A stretch of DNA of 64,000 nt from Streptomyces spinosisporus (GCF_022698145.1 NZ_JALDAX010000004.1:434001-498000), one strand, 5' to 3'; positions 1-7,927 are shown, counted from the stretch's first letter. Notes: generated by a model from the letters alone, not told the origin. Numbers and translations are program-made.

Positions 1-678
1 CAGCGCCGCTGGTTTCCCTGCCTCCACAGGCTGTGTGGAATCCAGGTGCGCCCACACGATCAGCCGATGACTGTGGCCCCACTCCGGATCACACGTGGTC
101 AGCGTGAGATAGCGGCCCTCCCGCGTATACCCCGACTTACGTGGCACAGGGTCGATCACCTCAATGTCCGTGGGCACGGTTTTGTAGGGCCCTTTGTCGA
201 TCCGATACGTGAACCAGGTCGTCCCGTCGGTCAGCACCACCGCGTCGCCTGGCCTCAGCTTGGGGAAGTTCACGAACGGATCGCCGTAGGTACGGCGGTG
301 TCCCGCGACCGCGAAGTTGCCCTCCTGACCGAGCCGGGCAGTGTCCGCGTAGTGCCCGAGCCCCTTCTTCAGGGTGCTCACCTCGGTGTTCTCCAGCACG
401 GGCTTGTTCCACGTGAAACCAAGCCGCGGGATGTACATGATCGCGAAGGGCTTGCCCGCCGCGTACGGCGCCGGTGCGGCGGGGCTCGCGGACGCTCCCG
501 CGCTCGCCGCCGGCCGCGCCGGTCGCTCGGCCCACTGGTCCTGGAGGACGTCGATCTGGTGATCCATCGCGCCGTCCGCACGCACACCGGTCCAGAACAG
601 CACATAGACGACGAAGAGGACGATCAGCGTGCCGACGGTGATGCAGAGTTCGCTGACGGTCCTGACCACGACACGCAC
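1..678 (-). CDS. Class E sortase (3' end beyond window)
   Basis: Membrane-bound cysteine transpeptidase expected to anchor surface proteins carrying a class E sorting signal (LAXTG type) to peptidoglycan. 226 residues are visible and no stop is reached before the window edge. A GTG start is chosen because GGGAG lies about 6 nt upstream. Residues 8-30 form one membrane segment, followed by an Ala/Pro linker (50-75) and the sortase barrel. The catalytic triad is visible: His127 (AVAGHRR), Cys196 (LTTCDP) and Arg205 (SHRLIVWA). It lies 24 nt downstream of the DUF881 gene on the same strand, so the two are probably co-transcribed. A one-mismatch parS site lies inside the gene at 406-419. Confidence 0.93.
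   Translation of the reverse strand, partial: MRVVVRTVSELCITVGTLIVLFVVYVLFWTGVRADGAMDHQIDVLQDQWAERPARPAASAGASASPAAPAPYAAGKPFAIMYIPRLGFTWNKPVLENTEVSTLKKGLGHYADTARLGQEGNFAVAGHRRTYGDPFVNFPKLRPGDAVVLTDGTTWFTYRIDKGPYKTVPTDIEVIDPVPRKSGYTREGRYLTLTTCDPEWGHSHRLIVWAHLDSTQPVEAGKPAAL
406..419. promoter_or_regulatory. parS-like site, one mismatch, inside sortase gene
   Basis: GTTCCACGTGAAAC differs from perfect parS at one position (T to C in the left arm). It is a possible weak ParB site within coding sequence. Confidence 0.55.
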
Positions 679-702
679 CGGCAGCTCCCGAAACGGATCG
701 GC

Positions 703-1482
703 TCACTCCACGGGCTGGGCGTAATGCAGATCCACTGTGCCCGAGTAGCCGGGCAGAGTCACCGTCCCGTCCTCGGTGACTTTCCAGCCCAGGCCGTAGA
801 CATTCACGTACACCATGTAGTTCTGGATCGCCGGGGACGCCGAGAGCGCCTTGGTCAGCTTGTCGGGGTCACCGACCGCCGTGATCTTGTACGGCGGTGA
901 GTAGACGCGGCCCTGGAGGATCAGGGTGTTGCCCACACAGCGCACGGCACTGGTGGAGATCAGCCGCTGGTCCATGACCTTGATCCCCTTCGCCCCGCCC
1001 TGCCACAGGGCGTTCACCACGGCCTGCAGGTCCTGCTGGTGGATGACCAGGTAGTCGGGCTGCGGCTCGGGATAGCCGGGCAGCTTGGCGGTGGCGTCCG
1101 GCGGGGCGTCATTGAGCGTGACGGTGATCGCCTCGCCCTTCACCTTCTGCGTGCCCGCGCTCTTCTCCAGACCCGCGAGCTTCTCGTCCTCCGCCTTGCT
1201 GCTGCCGTCGTCGCGCTCGGCGAAGGACTCGACGTCGTGCCGCAGGGAGCCGTTGGACTCGTCCAGTTCGCCGTTCTTGCGGCTGCGCTCCTGGATGAGG
1301 TCGGAAAGCTTCAGCAAGGACGTGTCCGTGCGGATATTGGTGCCCTTGGCCGTATTGAAACTGGTGAAGAAAATGAGCCCCGCGAGGGCGAAGACGGCCA
1401 CCGTGAGCACGCGCACGGGCCGGAAACCCCGCTTGCGGTCAGGGCTGGATCCGGCCTGGGGGGAGTCGGCAGAATTGCTCAA
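703..1482 (-). CDS. DUF881 family membrane protein
   Basis: A 259-aa protein of the DUF881 family, common in actinobacteria near sortase and division genes; molecular function unknown. The N-terminal 20 residues are Arg/Lys rich and cytoplasmic. One membrane segment spans about residues 23-45. A charged coiled-coil-like stretch (about 55-115) and the conserved extracytoplasmic DUF881 domain follow. The start codon is TTG (1480-1482) with AAGGG upstream. It is divergent from crgA (141 nt apart) and is followed by the sortase, which suggests a two-gene envelope operon. Confidence 0.88.
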   Translation of the reverse strand: MSNSADSPQAGSSPDRKRGFRPVRVLTVAVFALAGLIFFTSFNTAKGTNIRTDTSLLKLSDLIQERSRKNGELDESNGSLRHDVESFAERDDGSSKAEDEKLAGLEKSAGTQKVKGEAITVTLNDAPPDATAKLPGYPEPQPDYLVIHQQDLQAVVNALWQGGAKGIKVMDQRLISTSAVRCVGNTLILQGRVYSPPYKITAVGDPDKLTKALSASPAIQNYMVYVNVYGLGWKVTEDGTVTLPGYSGTVDLHYAQPVE

Positions 1483-1623
1483 CGTACCCTTATCTCCTTC
1501 GGCGCCGCGGAAGCACTACGCTAACGGACGCCCGGGGGAGCCAAAGAGTCCCCTTGTACGCTGCCCCGGAGCCAGCCACAGTTCCCTGCGCGGCCACGCA
1601 GGGCATCGACAGGAGAGACCCTC

Positions 1624-1878
1624 GTGCCGAAGTCACGTATCCGCAAGAAGGCCGATTACACGCCGCCGCCGGCGAAGCAGGCGGCCAGCATCAAGCTGAC
1701 CAGCCGCTCCTGGGTCGCGCCTGTGATGCTGGCCATGTTTCTCATCGGGCTCGCCTGGATCGTCGTCTTCTACGTCAGCGACGGTTCGCTGCCCATCGAC
1801 GCACTGGGCAACTGGAACATCGTGGTGGGCTTCGGCTTCATCGCCGCCGGATTCGGCGTCTCCACGCAGTGGAAGTAG
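1624..1878 (+). CDS. crgA: Cell division protein CrgA
   Basis: An 84-aa membrane protein that in Streptomyces coordinates FtsZ-ring assembly with septation during sporulation and in mycobacteria interacts with FtsZ, FtsI and FtsQ. It starts with GTG, preceded by GGAGAG. The N-terminus is basic ([16 protein letters not shown], the family signature). Two membrane helices follow at about 31-52 and 62-80, and the protein ends in the typical short tail STQWK. Length and motifs fit the family exactly. It stands alone, divergent from the DUF881 gene. Its 3' flank holds a DnaA-box group. Confidence 0.97.
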   Translation: MPKSRIRKKADYTPPPAKQAASIKLTSRSWVAPVMLAMFLIGLAWIVVFYVSDGSLPIDALGNWNIVVGFGFIAAGFGVSTQWK

Positions 1879-1933
1879 CACCCGAAGTACCGGCCACGAC
1901 TCGGTGAACATAGCTCTGCCCAGGGCTATCCGC

Positions 1934-2151
1934 TGAGTTATCCACAGCCCGCAGAAACATCCACAGAGTCCCTGGGGATAAAGAACGACGATCTGTGGAT
2001 AACTCACCGGGCGTTGACGCCGGTACGACCATCCCAATGGTCTTCGCAAGTCTGTTCGCCCCCTGCCTGACCTGCACAAACACCGGTCGGGGACAGGGGG
2101 CACAGCTGTTCCCGCACCCTATGCACAAGATCCGCCACCCGCTGTGGACAA
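1934..2151. promoter_or_regulatory. DnaA-box cluster outside oriC
   Basis: Three strong DnaA boxes lie in the crgA-rhomboid intergenic region: TTATCCACA at 1938-1946, TGTGGATAA at 1994-2002 and TGTGGACAA at 2143-2151. The first two are the core of a perfect 14-bp inverted repeat (1934-1947 and 1993-2006, TGAGTTATCCACAG and its complement). A partial ATCCACA lies between them. This region is about 21 kb from oriC. No gene or convincing terminator was seen in the rest of 1879-2160. Confidence 0.7.
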
Positions 2152-2160
2152 CCGCGCACG

Positions 2161-3072
2161 TCAGGTGAGCTGAGCCGTCCTGAGCAGGGTCATGACCACG
2201 ACGGCCACCAGGACGACCGCACAGGTGCCGTACTGCACCAGGGCCCGGTGCTCTCGTGGGGCGTGCACCATCGCGTACCCGGTGATCACGCCGGCGACGA
2301 GACCGCCGATGTGGGCCTGCCAGGCGATGTTGCTCCAGCCGAAGGTGAAGATCAGGTTGATCACCAGCAGCGCGATGACCGGTCGCATGTCGTACCTGAG
2401 CCGGCGCATCAGGATCGCGGTCGCGCCGAAGAGACCGAAGATCGCGCCGGAGGCGCCGAGGGAGGGCTGGTTGGGAGCGGCGATCAGATACGTGAGGGCG
2501 CTGCCGGCCAGTCCGGAGACGAAGTAGAGGGCCAGATAGCGGGCGCGGCCGAGGGCCGCTTCCAGGGGACCGCCGATCCACCACAGGCTCAGCATGTTGA
2601 ACAGGATGTGGATATAGCTGCCGTGCAGGAACATCGCGGTCAGCAGCCGGTAGTAGTCGCCCTGCGCGATGCCCTCGACGCCGCCGAGGAGGGGGACGTA
2701 GGCCTGGCCGAGCAGTTCGAAGCGGTTGGTGAAGCGGTCCCCGACCGACAGCTGGACCAGGAACGCGGCCAGGTTGATGCCGATCAGCACCTTGGTCATC
2801 AGACGCGGATCTGCGGTGACGGTGCCGCCGGCGAGCGTGCGGGGACGGGAGTCGGCCGGCGCGCGGCCGGTTCCGGACTGGCTGCGGACGCACTCGGGGC
2901 AGTGGAAGCCGACGGAAGCGTTGACCATGCACTCGGGGCAGATCGGGCGATCGCAGCGGGTGCAGAGGACGCCGGTCTTACGGTCGGGGTGGCGGTAGCA
3001 GCCGGGCAGGCTTCGGGCGGGCTGGGGCTCCTTGTCCTCCGGGCCCTGTGGGCTGCCGGGAGCCTGGTCCAT
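2161..3072 (-). CDS. Rhomboid family intramembrane serine protease
   Basis: A 303-aa intramembrane protease. The N-terminal third is cytoplasmic and holds a B-box-like zinc finger with Cys/His pairs (CYRHPDRKTGVLCTRCD, then CPEC and FHCPEC). The rhomboid core has about six membrane helices. The catalytic dyad is visible: Ser in GASGAIFG and His in AWQAHIGGLVAG. The start at MDQAPGSPQ is chosen because it has an SD-like GGGG and leaves out a low-complexity upstream extension. Substrates are unknown. It lies directly downstream of the cyclophilin gene, with a hairpin between them. Confidence 0.93.
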   Translation of the reverse strand: MDQAPGSPQGPEDKEPQPARSLPGCYRHPDRKTGVLCTRCDRPICPECMVNASVGFHCPECVRSQSGTGRAPADSRPRTLAGGTVTADPRLMTKVLIGINLAAFLVQLSVGDRFTNRFELLGQAYVPLLGGVEGIAQGDYYRLLTAMFLHGSYIHILFNMLSLWWIGGPLEAALGRARYLALYFVSGLAGSALTYLIAAPNQPSLGASGAIFGLFGATAILMRRLRYDMRPVIALLVINLIFTFGWSNIAWQAHIGGLVAGVITGYAMVHAPREHRALVQYGTCAVVLVAVVVMTLLRTAQLT

Positions 3073-3115
3073 GAGTACCCCTAGGTCGTCGTATGTGCGC
3101 CGTGCACAAAATGCA

Positions 3116-3152
3116 CCGCCCCGCCCATCTTTACGGATGAGCGGGGCGTTTG
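3116..3152 (-). terminator. Terminator-like hairpin after cyclophilin gene
   Basis: The inverted arms CGCCCCGC...GCGGGGCG with a short loop lie between the cyclophilin stop and the rhomboid start. Read on the minus strand it would end the cyclophilin transcript. Confidence 0.6.
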
Positions 3153-3172
3153 GTTCCTGCCCTGCGTGGAGT

Positions 3173-3706
3173 TCAGCTCTCGCGGGTCTCGACGACGACG
3201 GACTCGATGACGACGTCGTTGAGCGGGCGGTCGGTGCGCGGGTTGGTCCGGGTGGCGGCGATCGCGTCGACGACCTTCTGGCTGGCGGTGTCGGTGACCT
3301 CACCGAAGATCGTGTGCTTGCGGTTCAGCCATGTCGTGGGGGCGAGGGTGATGAAGAACTGCGAGCCGTTGGTGCCCGGGCCCGCGTTGGCCATGGCGAG
3401 CAGGTAGGGCCGGTTGAAGGACAGGTCGGGGTGGAACTCGTCCTCGAACTGGTACCCGGGGCCGCCGGTGCCGTTGCCCAGCGGGTCGCCGCCCTGGATC
3501 ATGAACCCGCTGATCACCCGGTGGAAGACCGTGCCGTCGTAGAGCCTGTCCGTGGACTTCTCACCTGTGGTGGGGTTGATCCACTCCCGCTCGCCCTTGG
3601 CGAGTTCGACGAAGTTGCGGACCGTTTTGGGCGCGTGGTTCGGCAGCAGCCGGACTTCGATGTCGCCGTTGTTGGTCTTCAAGGTGGCGTACAGCTGCTC
3701 GGCCAC
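3173..3706 (-). CDS. Peptidyl-prolyl cis-trans isomerase, cyclophilin type
   Basis: A 177-aa cytoplasmic cyclophilin that catalyses proline cis-trans isomerisation during folding. Catalytic and ligand-site motifs are present: FHRVISGFMIQGGDP (Arg, Phe, Gln), MANAGPGTNGSQFFIT, and the Trp/His region WLNRKHTIFGEV. There is no signal peptide. The GTG start (VAEQLYATLKTN) matches the usual N-terminus of this family and has GGAAGG just upstream; the longer reading frame is an unlikely extension. The 375-bp region from here to 4081 shows only divergent promoter space and a strong GAGGAGGAGG SD for the next gene. Confidence 0.93.
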   Translation of the reverse strand: MAEQLYATLKTNNGDIEVRLLPNHAPKTVRNFVELAKGEREWINPTTGEKSTDRLYDGTVFHRVISGFMIQGGDPLGNGTGGPGYQFEDEFHPDLSFNRPYLLAMANAGPGTNGSQFFITLAPTTWLNRKHTIFGEVTDTASQKVVDAIAATRTNPRTDRPLNDVVIESVVVETRES

Positions 3707-4081
3707 GATCTGCCTTCCGTTGTCCTGCCGTGACCCCCCGATCCTCCCACGGCCCGCATGACGCGTCCTCTTCCGGCCTGTCTGGGAACGCGAATCCTGG
3801 GAAACCGCCTGCAGAAAAACAGTCGAGTCCGTCCGGGTCGGGGGCGCTCGCCGTCGATCCGTGGCATTGTCGACGACAAGCGCCTGTTGCCCCGTATTCA
3901 TCCTCTATAGGACTCGCTCGGCTCTCGGTCAGCTCTGGATGAGCTGTTGATCGGAGATGGTCCGGAGTCGCTGTGCATGACCCGGATGCCCGCCCTCACA
4001 TGCCCCGGGGTCAGTTGGAAGGCATGATCCGTAAAAGGGTGGAAAGTCGAAATACCGTACGCCACCGAGGAGGAGGAACCC

Positions 4082-4783
4082 GTGACCCGCATCGACAGCG
4101 TGCGCGCCGCGACCGGTTCGGCGAAGGACAGCGTGCTGCACGCCGCGGAAGTGGTGGCGCCCTACGCCGACACGGCCAAGGACAGGGCCGCGCACTACGC
4201 ACACGAGGCACGCGTACGGCTCGCGCCGAAGGTGTCGCAGGCCGCCGATCAGGCCCGCGTCCAGTACGGCGCCCATGTCGCGCCGCGCCTGGAGCAGGCC
4301 CGGACGCATGTGCCGCCGAAGGTCGACCAGGCCGCCCACGAGGCCGCCGCCCGTACCGCGCTGGCCGCCCGACAGGCCGCCGACTACTCCCGCCCCCGGC
4401 TGGAGCAGGCCATGGCCGCCGCCGGTCCCGTCAGGGACGAGGCCACCGCGCGCGGTGTCGCGGCGCTGGCCGCGCTGCGCGGGCAGGTCTCGCCCAAGGA
4501 GATCCAGAAGCTGGTCCGCAAGCACGAGCGCAGGGCCAGGGCCGGCCGTGCCATGAAGATGCTGCTGGTGGTCGGCGCTCTCGCTGGCGGTGCCTTCGCC
4601 GCCTGGAAGTGGTGGGACAAGCAGGCCAACCCGGACTGGCTGGTGGAGCCGCCCGAGGCGACCGAGGTCCCGGAGTCGGGCCGGCTGTCGTCGGTGGACG
4701 GCAGCGGTCAGTCGGTGCTGGACCCTGAGGTCCAGGCCAAGCAGGCCGAGGAGGAGGCCGCGCAGCGTGACGACGGCCGGTGA
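4082..4783 (+). CDS. DUF5324 family membrane protein
   Basis: A 233-aa Streptomyces-type protein of unknown function. It begins with GTG after a strong GAGGAGGAGG SD. Residues 1-150 are Ala/Arg/Gln rich and strongly helical, with repeating patterns like apolipoprotein or late-embryogenesis proteins. A single membrane segment (about 159-175, MLLVVGALAGGAFAAW) follows, then a Trp-rich junction (KWWDKQANPDW) and an acidic tail. The topology suggests a scaffold on one side of the membrane. It ends before a terminator plus a parS site and is convergent with the epimerase gene. Confidence 0.85.
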   Translation: MTRIDSVRAATGSAKDSVLHAAEVVAPYADTAKDRAAHYAHEARVRLAPKVSQAADQARVQYGAHVAPRLEQARTHVPPKVDQAAHEAAARTALAARQAADYSRPRLEQAMAAAGPVRDEATARGVAALAALRGQVSPKEIQKLVRKHERRARAGRAMKMLLVVGALAGGAFAAWKWWDKQANPDWLVEPPEATEVPESGRLSSVDGSGQSVLDPEVQAKQAEEEAAQRDDGR

Positions 4784-4806
4784 CACCTTGCGCGCCTAAC
4801 TGCCCG

Positions 4807-4840
4807 GTGGGGCGGGAGACTTGAGGGTCGCCCGCCCCAC
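4807..4840. terminator. Bidirectional terminator hairpin
   Basis: Perfect 10-bp arms GTGGGGCGGG (4807-4816) and CCCGCCCCAC (4831-4840) between convergent genes, 6 bp before a parS site. Confidence 0.75.
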
Positions 4841-4846
4841 TGCTCT

Positions 4847-4860
4847 GTTTCACGTGAAAC
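4847..4860. promoter_or_regulatory. parS: parS centromere site (perfect)
   Basis: Perfect GTTTCACGTGAAAC, extended to a 16-bp palindrome by flanking T and A. It lies between convergent genes just past a terminator hairpin. It is the leftmost perfect parS in the window. Confidence 0.93.
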
Positions 4861-4895
4861 ACCGCCGCGGGCGTGAGCGGGACTGCCGTACCGGA

Positions 4896-5894
4896 TCACG
4901 CGGGTCCGTCGGCGGAGGGTGTCCGGGTCGGCGCGAGGAGCTGTCGGTACCAGGCGGCGGCCTCGCTCAGCCGGGCGTGATGGCCCGGTCCCGGTGGGCA
5001 GTCGATGCGGGACCAGAGGGTCGAGCGGTACCAGCGGTCCTCGGCCAGCAGCCCGGCCTGATGTGCGCTGACCTTTCCGGGTGCCTTGCCCAGACGGGCC
5101 AGGTAGTCGTCGAGGGCGAGCCCCTGTGTGGGCACCGGCAGGCCGAGGGTCTCGCCGAGCAGGGAGACGAACTCCCGCAGGGTGGGTGTGTGCGGGTGGG
5201 CGGCGTGGTGGGTGGTGCCGGGCGGGACGAGGTCCGGCGTCCGGGCGAGGGTGGCGAGCAGCCGGGCCAGGTCGGCGACCGCCACCAGGGACAGCCGGGC
5301 CCGGCCGTCCTCCGGCAACGCCCCGACGCGGTGCAGGAGTTCGGCGATGGAGGGGACCACCCAGACGTCCCCTGTGCCGTACACGAGCGGTGGCCTGAGC
5401 ACCGTGCCACCGGCCGCGAGCACGGCCTCTTCGGCCTGCAGCCGGGTGCGGCTGGTGGGCGAGGTGGGCTCGGGCACCCGTTCGTTCTCGGTGAGATCGC
5501 AATGCGGTCCGGCGCCGTAGACCGCGGTCGTACTGACCAGGACGGTCCGCCGGACCCCGGCACGCTCCGCCTCGGCCAGCAGCGCCCGGGTGCCGTCGGC
5601 GTTGACCGACCGGTTCCGCTCCTCGTCGGAGCCGATGTACGAGGCGCAGTGGAGCACGGTGCCGACGTCGTGGCACACCCCGCGCAGGGACGCCGGGTCG
5701 GTGAGATCGCCCGTGAGGTACTCGACTCCGGGCAACGCGTCGGGCGCGTCCGGTATCCGTCTCACCAGTGCCTTCACCGCTCCGGCCGGCGATGGACCGC
5801 CGTCGGTCAACGCACGCAGCGCGGCCGAGCCGATGAAGCCCGTGCCTCCGACGACAAGAACGGCAGTCTGTTGGTCTCCACGCGTGAGGTGCAC
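4896..5894 (-). CDS. NAD-dependent epimerase/dehydratase-like protein
   Basis: A 332-aa extended short-chain-dehydrogenase-like protein. The Rossmann motif VVGGTGFIGSAA is at the N-terminus, with NAD-binding and substrate-domain features along its length. The usual catalytic Tyr-x3-Lys is not obvious: in the region SPTSRTRLQAEE the aligned positions look like Thr and Arg, so activity may be altered. The GTG start at 5894 is chosen because it sits just before the Rossmann fold; an upstream start is possible. It is divergent from a ScbR-like TetR regulator and shares with it an intergenic region with operator-like sites. Confidence 0.82.
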   Translation of the reverse strand: MHLTRGDQQTAVLVVGGTGFIGSAALRALTDGGPSPAGAVKALVRRIPDAPDALPGVEYLTGDLTDPASLRGVCHDVGTVLHCASYIGSDEERNRSVNADGTRALLAEAERAGVRRTVLVSTTAVYGAGPHCDLTENERVPEPTSPTSRTRLQAEEAVLAAGGTVLRPPLVYGTGDVWVVPSIAELLHRVGALPEDGRARLSLVAVADLARLLATLARTPDLVPPGTTHHAAHPHTPTLREFVSLLGETLGLPVPTQGLALDDYLARLGKAPGKVSAHQAGLLAEDRWYRSTLWSRIDCPPGPGHHARLSEAAAWYRQLLAPTRTPSADGPA

Positions 5895-5938
5895 CCCCAG
5901 ATGGAACGCCGACAGCCACTTACCTCGCAAGCCAAGCC

Positions 5939-5957
5939 GAAACAGACCAAGCGGTCT
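5939..5957. promoter_or_regulatory. Candidate butyrolactone-receptor operator, copy 1
   Basis: GAAACAGACC followed by AAGC and GGTCT forms the perfect inverted repeat AGACC-N4-GGTCT. It lies just upstream of the epimerase start. The layout resembles autoregulatory elements bound by ScbR/ArpA-type proteins. The assignment is inferred. Confidence 0.5.
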
Positions 5958-6068
5958 CTTCTCCCTCCGAAAACTGTGGCCCACACCATGTGGCCCACCT
6001 CACCTGCAGAGAGGACAGGCCGACAGGAGAGGCGTCCGCTCCTACGTGATCCCGCTCGCGGCCCCACG

Positions 6069-6086
6069 GAAACAGACCGGGTGGTC
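6069..6086. promoter_or_regulatory. Candidate butyrolactone-receptor operator, copy 2
   Basis: A second GAAACAGACC, here followed by GGGT and GGTC (GACC-N4-GGTC), just upstream of a TAGAGT -10-like element and about 45 bp before the TetR start. It is a direct repeat of copy 1, 130 bp away. Confidence 0.5.
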
Positions 6087-6132
6087 GGGTAGAGTTTCCG
6101 ACAGAACGTATGCGTCGGAGGGAAAGAGAGAA

Positions 6133-6840
6133 ATGGCCAAGCAGGCTCGCGCGCTGCAGACGCGGCGCACGATCGTGGAGGCCGCGGCGAGTGTGTTCGC
6201 CGAGTACGGCTATGAACGCGCGGCCACGTCGGAGATCCTGCGCCGGGCGAACGTCACCAAGGGCGCGATGTACTTCCACTTCCCCTCCAAGGAGTCGCTC
6301 GCCCAGGCGATCATGGACGAGCAGACCGGCCTGGTGAACGTGGAGCCCCGGCTCTCCCCCCTGCAGTCGATCATCGACATCACGCACCAGTTCGCGCACG
6401 GGCTGCGGCACGACCCCATCGCCAGGGCGGGCACGCGGCTGTCCATAGAGGGCGTCTTCTTCAACGGCACACACCCGTGGGGCGACTGGTTCGACCTCAC
6501 CACCCGGCTGCTGGCCGAGGGCCAGGAACAGGGCGAGGTGCTGCCCCAGGTTGTCCCGAGGGAGACCGCGGAGTTCATCGTCGGCACCTTCACCGGCGTC
6601 CAGCTGGTCTCCGAGGCCATCAACCGCCGGGCCGACCTGCGCGGGCGCGTCGTCGTGATGTGGCGTCACATCCTGCCGTCCGTCGCCCATCCCGCCACCA
6701 TCGCCCGACTGCATCCGGAGGGCGTCACCGACCCGGCAGCCGCGACGGCACGGAACGATGCCCTCGACGAGGCACAGGACGGAGACCGGGACGAGACCCG
6801 GGACGGCGCGCGGAAGGAGGTCGGCGCCGGCACCGCCTGA
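6133..6840 (+). CDS. TetR-family regulator, gamma-butyrolactone receptor (ScbR/ArpA) type
   Basis: A 235-aa repressor. The N-terminal HTH (residues 1-55) reads MAKQARALQTRRTIVEAAAS and ends in VTKGAMYFHFPSKESLA, the typical ScbR-class recognition helix region. The ligand domain carries ARAGTRLSIEG and the family motif VGTFTGVQLVSEA. It ends in an acidic/Arg tail of about 35 residues that most relatives lack. The ATG start at 6133 has a GGAGGGAAAGAG SD. No butyrolactone synthase (AfsA type) is present in the window, so it is probably a stand-alone receptor or pseudo-receptor that controls the divergent epimerase and itself. Confidence 0.88.
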   Translation: MAKQARALQTRRTIVEAAASVFAEYGYERAATSEILRRANVTKGAMYFHFPSKESLAQAIMDEQTGLVNVEPRLSPLQSIIDITHQFAHGLRHDPIARAGTRLSIEGVFFNGTHPWGDWFDLTTRLLAEGQEQGEVLPQVVPRETAEFIVGTFTGVQLVSEAINRRADLRGRVVVMWRHILPSVAHPATIARLHPEGVTDPAAATARNDALDEAQDGDRDETRDGARKEVGAGTA

Positions 6841-6894
6841 AACGCCCCGTCCAGGACCCCGCAGGCGCCGCCGTACGGTGCCGTTGGACGCGAA

Positions 6895-6936
6895 AAAGCC
6901 CCTCCGTCCTGTGTTTCCGCAGGTCGGAGGGGCTTT
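6895..6936. terminator. Bidirectional terminator
   Basis: Perfect 12-bp arms AAAGCCCCTCCG and CGGAGGGGCTTT with an 18-nt loop and A/T runs at both ends. It serves the TetR gene (plus) and tRNA-Ala (minus). Confidence 0.85.
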
Positions 6937-6942
6937 CCGGTG

Positions 6943-7015
6943 TGGAGCCTAGGGGAGTCGAACCCCTGACATCTGCCATGCAAAGACAGCGCTCTACCAA
7001 CTGAGCTAAGGCCCC
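6943..7015 (-). tRNA. tRNA-Ala (anticodon TGC)
   Basis: A 73-nt cloverleaf on the minus strand. The acceptor arms GGGGCCT and AGGCTCC pair with one G-T. The anticodon loop is CTTTGCATG. The T arm contains GGTTCGACTCC. CCA is not encoded. Confidence 0.97.
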
Positions 7016-7145
7016 GGAATGGGAGCATCCCCCGGAAAAACCGCTGACCGGTGGGCGCCGCAGACCAGACTACCGGGTCACCCCGGGGATCTCGCAAAAA
7101 GATTGGGGCTCCCCGTGTACGACCACGCTTCGTAAGATGCTCGGC

Positions 7146-7167
7146 GTGGTTCGCTACAGCGAACCAC
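7146..7167. promoter_or_regulatory. Perfect 22-bp palindrome upstream of HTH gene
   Basis: GTGGTTCGCT (7146-7155), a 2-nt centre, and AGCGAACCAC (7158-7167), ending 29 bp before the HTH gene start. The position suggests an autoregulatory operator. Confidence 0.6.
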
Positions 7168-7196
7168 AGTACTTGGGGAAGCGATGGGGAGACGCA

Positions 7197-7745
7197 ATGG
7201 ACGCCGCACAGCAGGAAGCCACCGCAAGAGCGCGGGAACTGCAGCGGAACTGGTACGGGGAGCCACTGGGGGCGCTCTTCCGTAAGCTCATAGAAGACCT
7301 GGGCCTCAACCAGGCCCGTCTCGCGGGGGTACTGGGCCTGTCCGCACCGATGCTGTCGCAGCTGATGAGCGGCCAGCGGGCGAAGATCGGCAATCCAGCG
7401 GTCGTACAGCGGGTGCAGCTGCTGCAGGACCTGGCGGGGCAGGTCGCGGACGGCAGCGTGAGCGCGGCGGAGGCCACCGAGCGCATGGAAGAGATCAAGA
7501 AGTCGCAAGGGGGCTCGGTGCTCAGCAACACCACGACCACGACCAGCAGTTCGGGTGCGCCCACGGTCAAGCGGGTGGTCCGTGAGATCCAGTCACTGCT
7601 GCGGTCGGTCGCCGCCGCGGGAGACATCATCGACGCCGCGGACACTCTCGCCCCGAGCCACCCGGAACTGGCAGAGTTCCTCCGGGTGTACGGCGCCGGC
7701 CGCACCTCCGACGCGGTCACGCACTACCAGGCGCACCAGAACTGA
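7197..7745 (+). CDS. Helix-turn-helix DNA-binding protein
   Basis: A 182-aa cytoplasmic protein with a Cro/CI-like HTH at about residues 28-60 (LGLNQARLAGVLGLSAPMLS). A helical region and a Ser/Thr-rich linker (about 105-125) follow, then a C-terminal helical domain (130-182). The ATG at 7197 is preferred over an upstream GTG because the longer frame would encode the palindrome. It lies 182 bp before a Ser/Thr kinase gene in the same direction; the Thr-rich linker (NTTTTTSSS) could be a phosphorylation target, which is a guess. No known name was recognised. Confidence 0.82.
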   Translation: MDAAQQEATARARELQRNWYGEPLGALFRKLIEDLGLNQARLAGVLGLSAPMLSQLMSGQRAKIGNPAVVQRVQLLQDLAGQVADGSVSAAEATERMEEIKKSQGGSVLSNTTTTTSSSGAPTVKRVVREIQSLLRSVAAAGDIIDAADTLAPSHPELAEFLRVYGAGRTSDAVTHYQAHQN

Positions 7746-7751
7746 ACCCGG

Positions 7752-7788
7752 GGGCCCGGTCGCCGAAGGGGGTTCGGCAGCCGGGCCC
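7752..7788 (+). terminator. Hairpin after HTH gene
   Basis: Arms GGGCCCGG...CCGGGCCC with an inner GCCGAA/TTCGGC stem, directly after the HTH gene stop. It probably separates it from the kinase gene. Confidence 0.6.
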
Positions 7789-7927
7789 ACGGCAGAGGAG
7801 AGGCGCCGAGGCCCGTATCACTCATCACACTCGTCGACGTACGACGCGAGGGGGCCCAGGGGGAGTCGTACCGCTCGTCGAGGGGCAGGCAAGGGGGTAG
7901 CCGCAGGGGGAGGAGCGACGCGCAGCC

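Noticed and set aside
161..706. 181-aa reading frame overlapping the sortase gene
   Set aside because: Arg/Gly-rich shadow frame; the sortase frame carries the catalytic triad.
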